A stretch of 52,204 nt of DNA from Planctomycetota bacterium. Its GTDB lineage: Bacteria > Planctomycetota > JAFGQW01. The stretch spans positions 1 through 52,204 of the forward strand of contig JAFGQW010000368.1 in the NCBI GenBank assembly GCA_016935485.1, read 5' to 3'. The notes under the pieces are model-generated. The model was not told where the DNA came from. It saw only the letters and a program-made list of their open reading frames with translations, and did not search any database. Position numbers and translations under genes: made by a program. Of the stretch, positions 48,808 to 52,204 are shown in pieces (positions within the stretch are counted from its first letter, which is position 1; each line of letters starts with the position of its first letter).

Positions 48808-51044
48808 CCGCGCCCAGGCGCGCCTGCGCCGCTTGCCCGGCCCGCGCCGCCCCGCCACGGGGCGCGCCCGGCGTGGACCCGGACCGCGCCGACCACGTCG
48901 TGGCGCTCGCCGGCAATCCGAACACCGGCAAGAGCACCGTGTTCAACGCGCTCACCGGCCTGCGCCAGCACACCGGAAACTGGCCCGGAAAGACCGTCAC
49001 CCGCGCCGAGGGCGCGTTCGTTCACGGGACCAGCAGCTTCAAGCTGGTCGATCTGCCCGGCACGTACTCGCTGCTCGCCGCCAGTCCCGACGAGGAGGTC
49101 GCGCGGGACTTTCTCCTCTTCGGGCGGCCCGACGTGACCGTCATCGTGGTGGACGCCACCCGGCTCGAGCGCAACCTCAATCTCGTCCTCCAGGTCCTCG
49201 AGATCACCGACCGCGCCGTGGTGTGTCTGAACCTCGTCGACGAGGCGGCCCGCCGCGGCCTCGCGGTCGACCCCGAGCAGCTCGCGGCGCGGCTCGGCGT
49301 GCCGGTCGTCCCCACCGCCGCGCGGTACCGCCGCGGCATCGACCGGCTGATCGAGACCATCGCCGGCGTCGCCTCCCGGGAGATCCCGTGCGCCCCGCAC
49401 CGGCTCGGCCGGCAGTCCGCCGCGCTCGACGAGGCGGTCGACACGCTCCGGGCCGACGTCGAGCAGACGTTTCCCGGTCTGCCCAACGCGCGCTGGGTCG
49501 CGCTGAGGCTGCTGGACGGCGACGCCCGGATGACGGAAGCGGTGCGCACCGGCGAGCTCGCCGCGCTGGCGGAGCCGCCGTCCCCGAGCGCCGGCCCGCC
49601 GGCCGCGCTGCCGCTCGCGCGCCCCCCCGGTGACGCCGACGTGCTGGAAGCGGCATCGGCGCTCCGCTGGGAGCTCGGCCCCGATTTTCACGAGCGGCTC
49701 GTGGAAGCCCTGTTCACGGAGGCCGCCGCCATTGCGCGTCCGGTGGTCCGCGAGGACCCGCGTGGTCCGCGCGACGGCCTGGACCGCAAGCTCGACCGCT
49801 GGCTCACCGGCCGCACGACGGGATTGCCGATCATGGTCGGCCTGCTTGCCGTCGTGCTCTGGCTGACGATCGAGGGCGCCAACGTCCCCTCGGCGGCGCT
49901 GAGCGCGCTGCTGCTCGACACGATCCACCCGCTGCTCCGGGAGGGCGGCGCCGCCGCGGGGCTTCCCGCCTGGCTCGGCGGTCTGCTGTTCGACGGCATG
50001 TATCTCGCCACGGCCTGGGTGGTGAGTGTGATGCTGCCGCCCATGGCGATCTTCTTCCCGCTGTTCACGCTGCTCGAGGATTTCGGCTACCTGCCGCGCG
50101 TCGCGTTCAATCTCGACCGCATGTTCCAGCGCGTGGGCGGCCACGGCAAGCAGGCGCTCAGCATGTGCATGGGGCTCGGCTGCAACGCCGCCGGCGTGAT
50201 CGCGACGCGGATCATCGACAGCCCGCGGGAACGGCTCATCGCGATCCTCACCAACAACTTCGCGCTCTGCAACGGGCGCTGGCCGACCCAGATCCTGATC
50301 GCGACCATCTTCATCGGCGCGCTCGTGCCCTCCTACCTGGCAGGCCCGGCCGCCGCGGCCGCGGTGGTGCTCGTAGCGCTGGCGGGCATGGGGCTCACCT
50401 TCCTGGTGTCCTGGGGACTGTCACGCACCGTGCTCCGCGGCGAGGCGTCGGCGTTCTACCTGGAGCTCCCTCCCTACCGCCCGCCGCGCCTCCTCCAGAC
50501 GCTCTACACCTCGCTCATCGACCGGACCGTGTTCGTGCTGTGGCGGGCGGTCGTCTTCGCGCTGCCGGCCGGCGCTGTCATCTGGCTGATCGGCAACGTC
50601 TCCCTCGGCGGCGAGGCGATCGCCGCCCATCTCATTCACGGTTTCGATCCGATCGGCCTGTTGATCGGGCTCAACGGCGTGATCCTGCTCGCCTACGTGG
50701 TGGCGATTCCCGCCAACGAGATCGTCATCCCGACGGTGCTGATGCTGACGGTGGTGGCGGCGGGGCTGCCGGGCGTCGGCCAGGAGGCGGGCGTCATGTT
50801 CGAGCTGGAATCGGCGGCCGATACCGGCGCACTGCTCCGGGCGAGCGGCTGGACCGTGCTCACCGCGGTGAACCTGATGCTCTTCAGCCTGGTTCACAAT
50901 CCGTGCTCGACCACGCTCTACACCATCTACAAGGAAACGCGCAGCGCCCGCTGGACCGCCGTCGCCGCTCTGCTCCCGCTCGCCCTCGGCGTGGCGCTCT
51001 GCTTTACCGTGGCGCAGGTCTGGCGGATCTTCGCCGGCAGCTGA
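48804..51044 (+). CDS. feoB: Ferrous iron transporter B
   Basis: LAGNPNTGKSTVFNALTGLRQHTGNWPGKTV; DLPGTYSL; SMCMGLGCNAAGV; ATGA overlap with DtxR-FeoA. Confidence 0.97.
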   Translation: MTAPRRACAACPARAAPPRGAPGVDPDRADHVVALAGNPNTGKSTVFNALTGLRQHTGNWPGKTVTRAEGAFVHGTSSFKLVDLPGTYSLLAASPDEEVARDFLLFGRPDVTVIVVDATRLERNLNLVLQVLEITDRAVVCLNLVDEAARRGLAVDPEQLAARLGVPVVPTAARYRRGIDRLIETIAGVASREIPCAPHRLGRQSAALDEAVDTLRADVEQTFPGLPNARWVALRLLDGDARMTEAVRTGELAALAEPPSPSAGPPAALPLARPPGDADVLEAASALRWELGPDFHERLVEALFTEAAAIARPVVREDPRGPRDGLDRKLDRWLTGRTTGLPIMVGLLAVVLWLTIEGANVPSAALSALLLDTIHPLLREGGAAAGLPAWLGGLLFDGMYLATAWVVSVMLPPMAIFFPLFTLLEDFGYLPRVAFNLDRMFQRVGGHGKQALSMCMGLGCNAAGVIATRIIDSPRERLIAILTNNFALCNGRWPTQILIATIFIGALVPSYLAGPAAAAAVVLVALAGMGLTFLVSWGLSRTVLRGEASAFYLELPPYRPPRLLQTLYTSLIDRTVFVLWRAVVFALPAGAVIWLIGNVSLGGEAIAAHLIHGFDPIGLLIGLNGVILLAYVVAIPANEIVIPTVLMLTVVAAGLPGVGQEAGVMFELESAADTGALLRASGWTVLTAVNLMLFSLVHNPCSTTLYTIYKETRSARWTAVAALLPLALGVALCFTVAQVWRIFAGS

Positions 51045-51074
51045 CGGCGGGCCGGGGCGGGGTGGTCGCGGATG

Positions 51075-51440
51075 CGGGCGGTGACGGGGTCGGCGCGGTG
51101 GTGTTCAACACGAAGGACACGAAGGCAAGACGAAGAACACGAAGAAGAGGAAAAGGGAAGAAGAGGAAGAAGTCGGGGACGAGTACGAGGATGACGACGA
51201 AGAGGAGCGACGACCGGGGTCTGACCCCGGGCCCGGGTGCGGGTGCGGGTGCGGGTCGCGCGCGCGAAACGCGCGCGCTCGGGTGGCGCGGGCGGACGGC
51301 GCCCGCGGTGACGACCGGGGTCTGACGCCGTTCCGCTCCGGAACGGGGTCTGACCCCGGGCCCGGGTGCGGGTGCGGGTGCGGGTCGCGCGCGCGGAATG
51401 CGCGCGCTCGGGTGGCGCGGGCGGACGGCGCCCGCGGGGC
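51075..51440. repeat. Composite hairpin island 7 (modules A-B-C-Dhalf-E-F-D-E-F, inverted relative to islands 1-4)
   Basis: TGACGGGGTCGGCGCGGTGGTGTTCAACACGAAGGACACGAAGG; D half 51216-51228; F 51260-51306; D hairpin 51317-51357; F 51389-51435; (GGGTGC)n. Confidence 0.88.
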
Positions 51441-51460
51441 GCCCGCGGAACGTCGCCTTG

Positions 51461-51493
51461 CCAATGGCCCGGGCGATTGGCTAACTGTTAGCC
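51461..51493. promoter_or_regulatory. Back-to-back palindromes upstream of topA, candidate operator
   Basis: CCAATGGCCCGGGCGATTGG (one mismatch pair) abutting GGCTAAC-T-GTTAGCC (perfect). Confidence 0.4.
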
Positions 51494-51584
51494 CTCCCCG
51501 CCGCGAGTGCCCGGACGCCAGACGTTCCGGCCCGAGCCGGGGCGAAGGCATGCCCGGGCGGGCCGGCAACAAGGAGGCGGCGTC

Positions 51585-52204
51585 ATGCCCAAGCGACTCG
51601 TGATCGTCGAGTCTCCCACCAAGGCGCGCACCCTGCGCCGTTTCCTCGGCCAGGACTACCTCGTCGAATCCAGCCTCGGCCACATCCGCGACCTGCCCGC
51701 GAGCGCCGCCGAGATTCCCGAGGCCCTGCGCAAGGAACCGTGGGCCCGGCTCGGCGTCAACGTCGACGATGCCTTCACCCCCATCTACATCGTCCAGCCC
51801 GACAAGAAGAAGATCATCCGCGAGCTCCAGACCCGGCTCAAGCAGGCCGACGAGCTCCTGCTCGCCACCGACGAGGACCGCGAGGGCGAGGCGATCAGCT
51901 GGCACCTCGTCGAGGTGCTGCGCCCCAGGGTGCCGCTGCGGCGCATGGTCTTTCACGAGATCACGCGCGAGGCGATCCTGGCCGCGCTGGACACCACCCG
52001 CGCGGTGGACGAGCATCTGGTGGAGGCCTATCGAGCCCGGCGCATCGTCGACCGGCTCTACGGCTACGAGGTCTCGCCGGTGCTGTGGCGGAAGATCGCG
52101 CCGCGGCTGTCGGCCGGCCGCGTGCAGAGCGTCGCGATCCGCATCATCGTCGAGCGCGAGCTGGAGCGGATGCGCTTCCGGTCCGCCCGCTACTGGGACC
52201 TCGC
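51585..52204 (+). CDS. topA: DNA topoisomerase I, 5' part (truncated by window end)
   Basis: RBS aaggagg; [75 protein letters not shown]; absent from the ORF track because no stop lies in the window. Confidence 0.97.
   Translation, partial: MPKRLVIVESPTKARTLRRFLGQDYLVESSLGHIRDLPASAAEIPEALRKEPWARLGVNVDDAFTPIYIVQPDKKKIIRELQTRLKQADELLLATDEDREGEAISWHLVEVLRPRVPLRRMVFHEITREAILAALDTTRAVDEHLVEAYRARRIVDRLYGYEVSPVLWRKIAPRLSAGRVQSVAIRIIVERELERMRFRSARYWDL

Overview
52.2 kb window of a very GC-rich bacterial chromosome. Gene content and the style of the secreted proteins suggest Planctomycetota or a relative (inference only). About 40 plausible CDSs cover almost all of the window. Recognisable genes: MFS transporter, rpsD, DUF2891, gingipain-like C25 peptidase, HAD hydrolase, galK, murJ, macrodomain protein, an Mla-type lipid transport operon preceded by an RsbW-like kinase and a STAS protein, PAP2, DUF4397 lipoprotein, orphan beta-class DNA methyltransferase, M50-like protease, ALDH7, MoxR plus a transglutaminase-like protein that appears to lack its Cys, groES, DUF2330, a surface-glycan-like cluster (two GTs, AsnB-like, nucleotidyltransferase), an SSS symporter, a DtxR-FeoA fusion plus feoB, and the 5' part of topA, which runs off the end. 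No rRNA, tRNA or CRISPR array was seen. The most unusual signal is a family of modular intergenic islands at about 1-180, 6400-6720, 10190-10570, 11410-11838 and 51075-51440, with fragments near 13065 and 25130. They are built from recurring hairpins in which stems are kept, loop length is fixed and loop sequence varies. One copy shows a compensatory stem change, and one island supplies the last codons and stop of galK. A second candidate system is the operon joining an anti-sigma-type kinase and a STAS protein to MlaE/F/D. No searches or folding programs were run; every call is from reading the sequence and the supplied ORF track.
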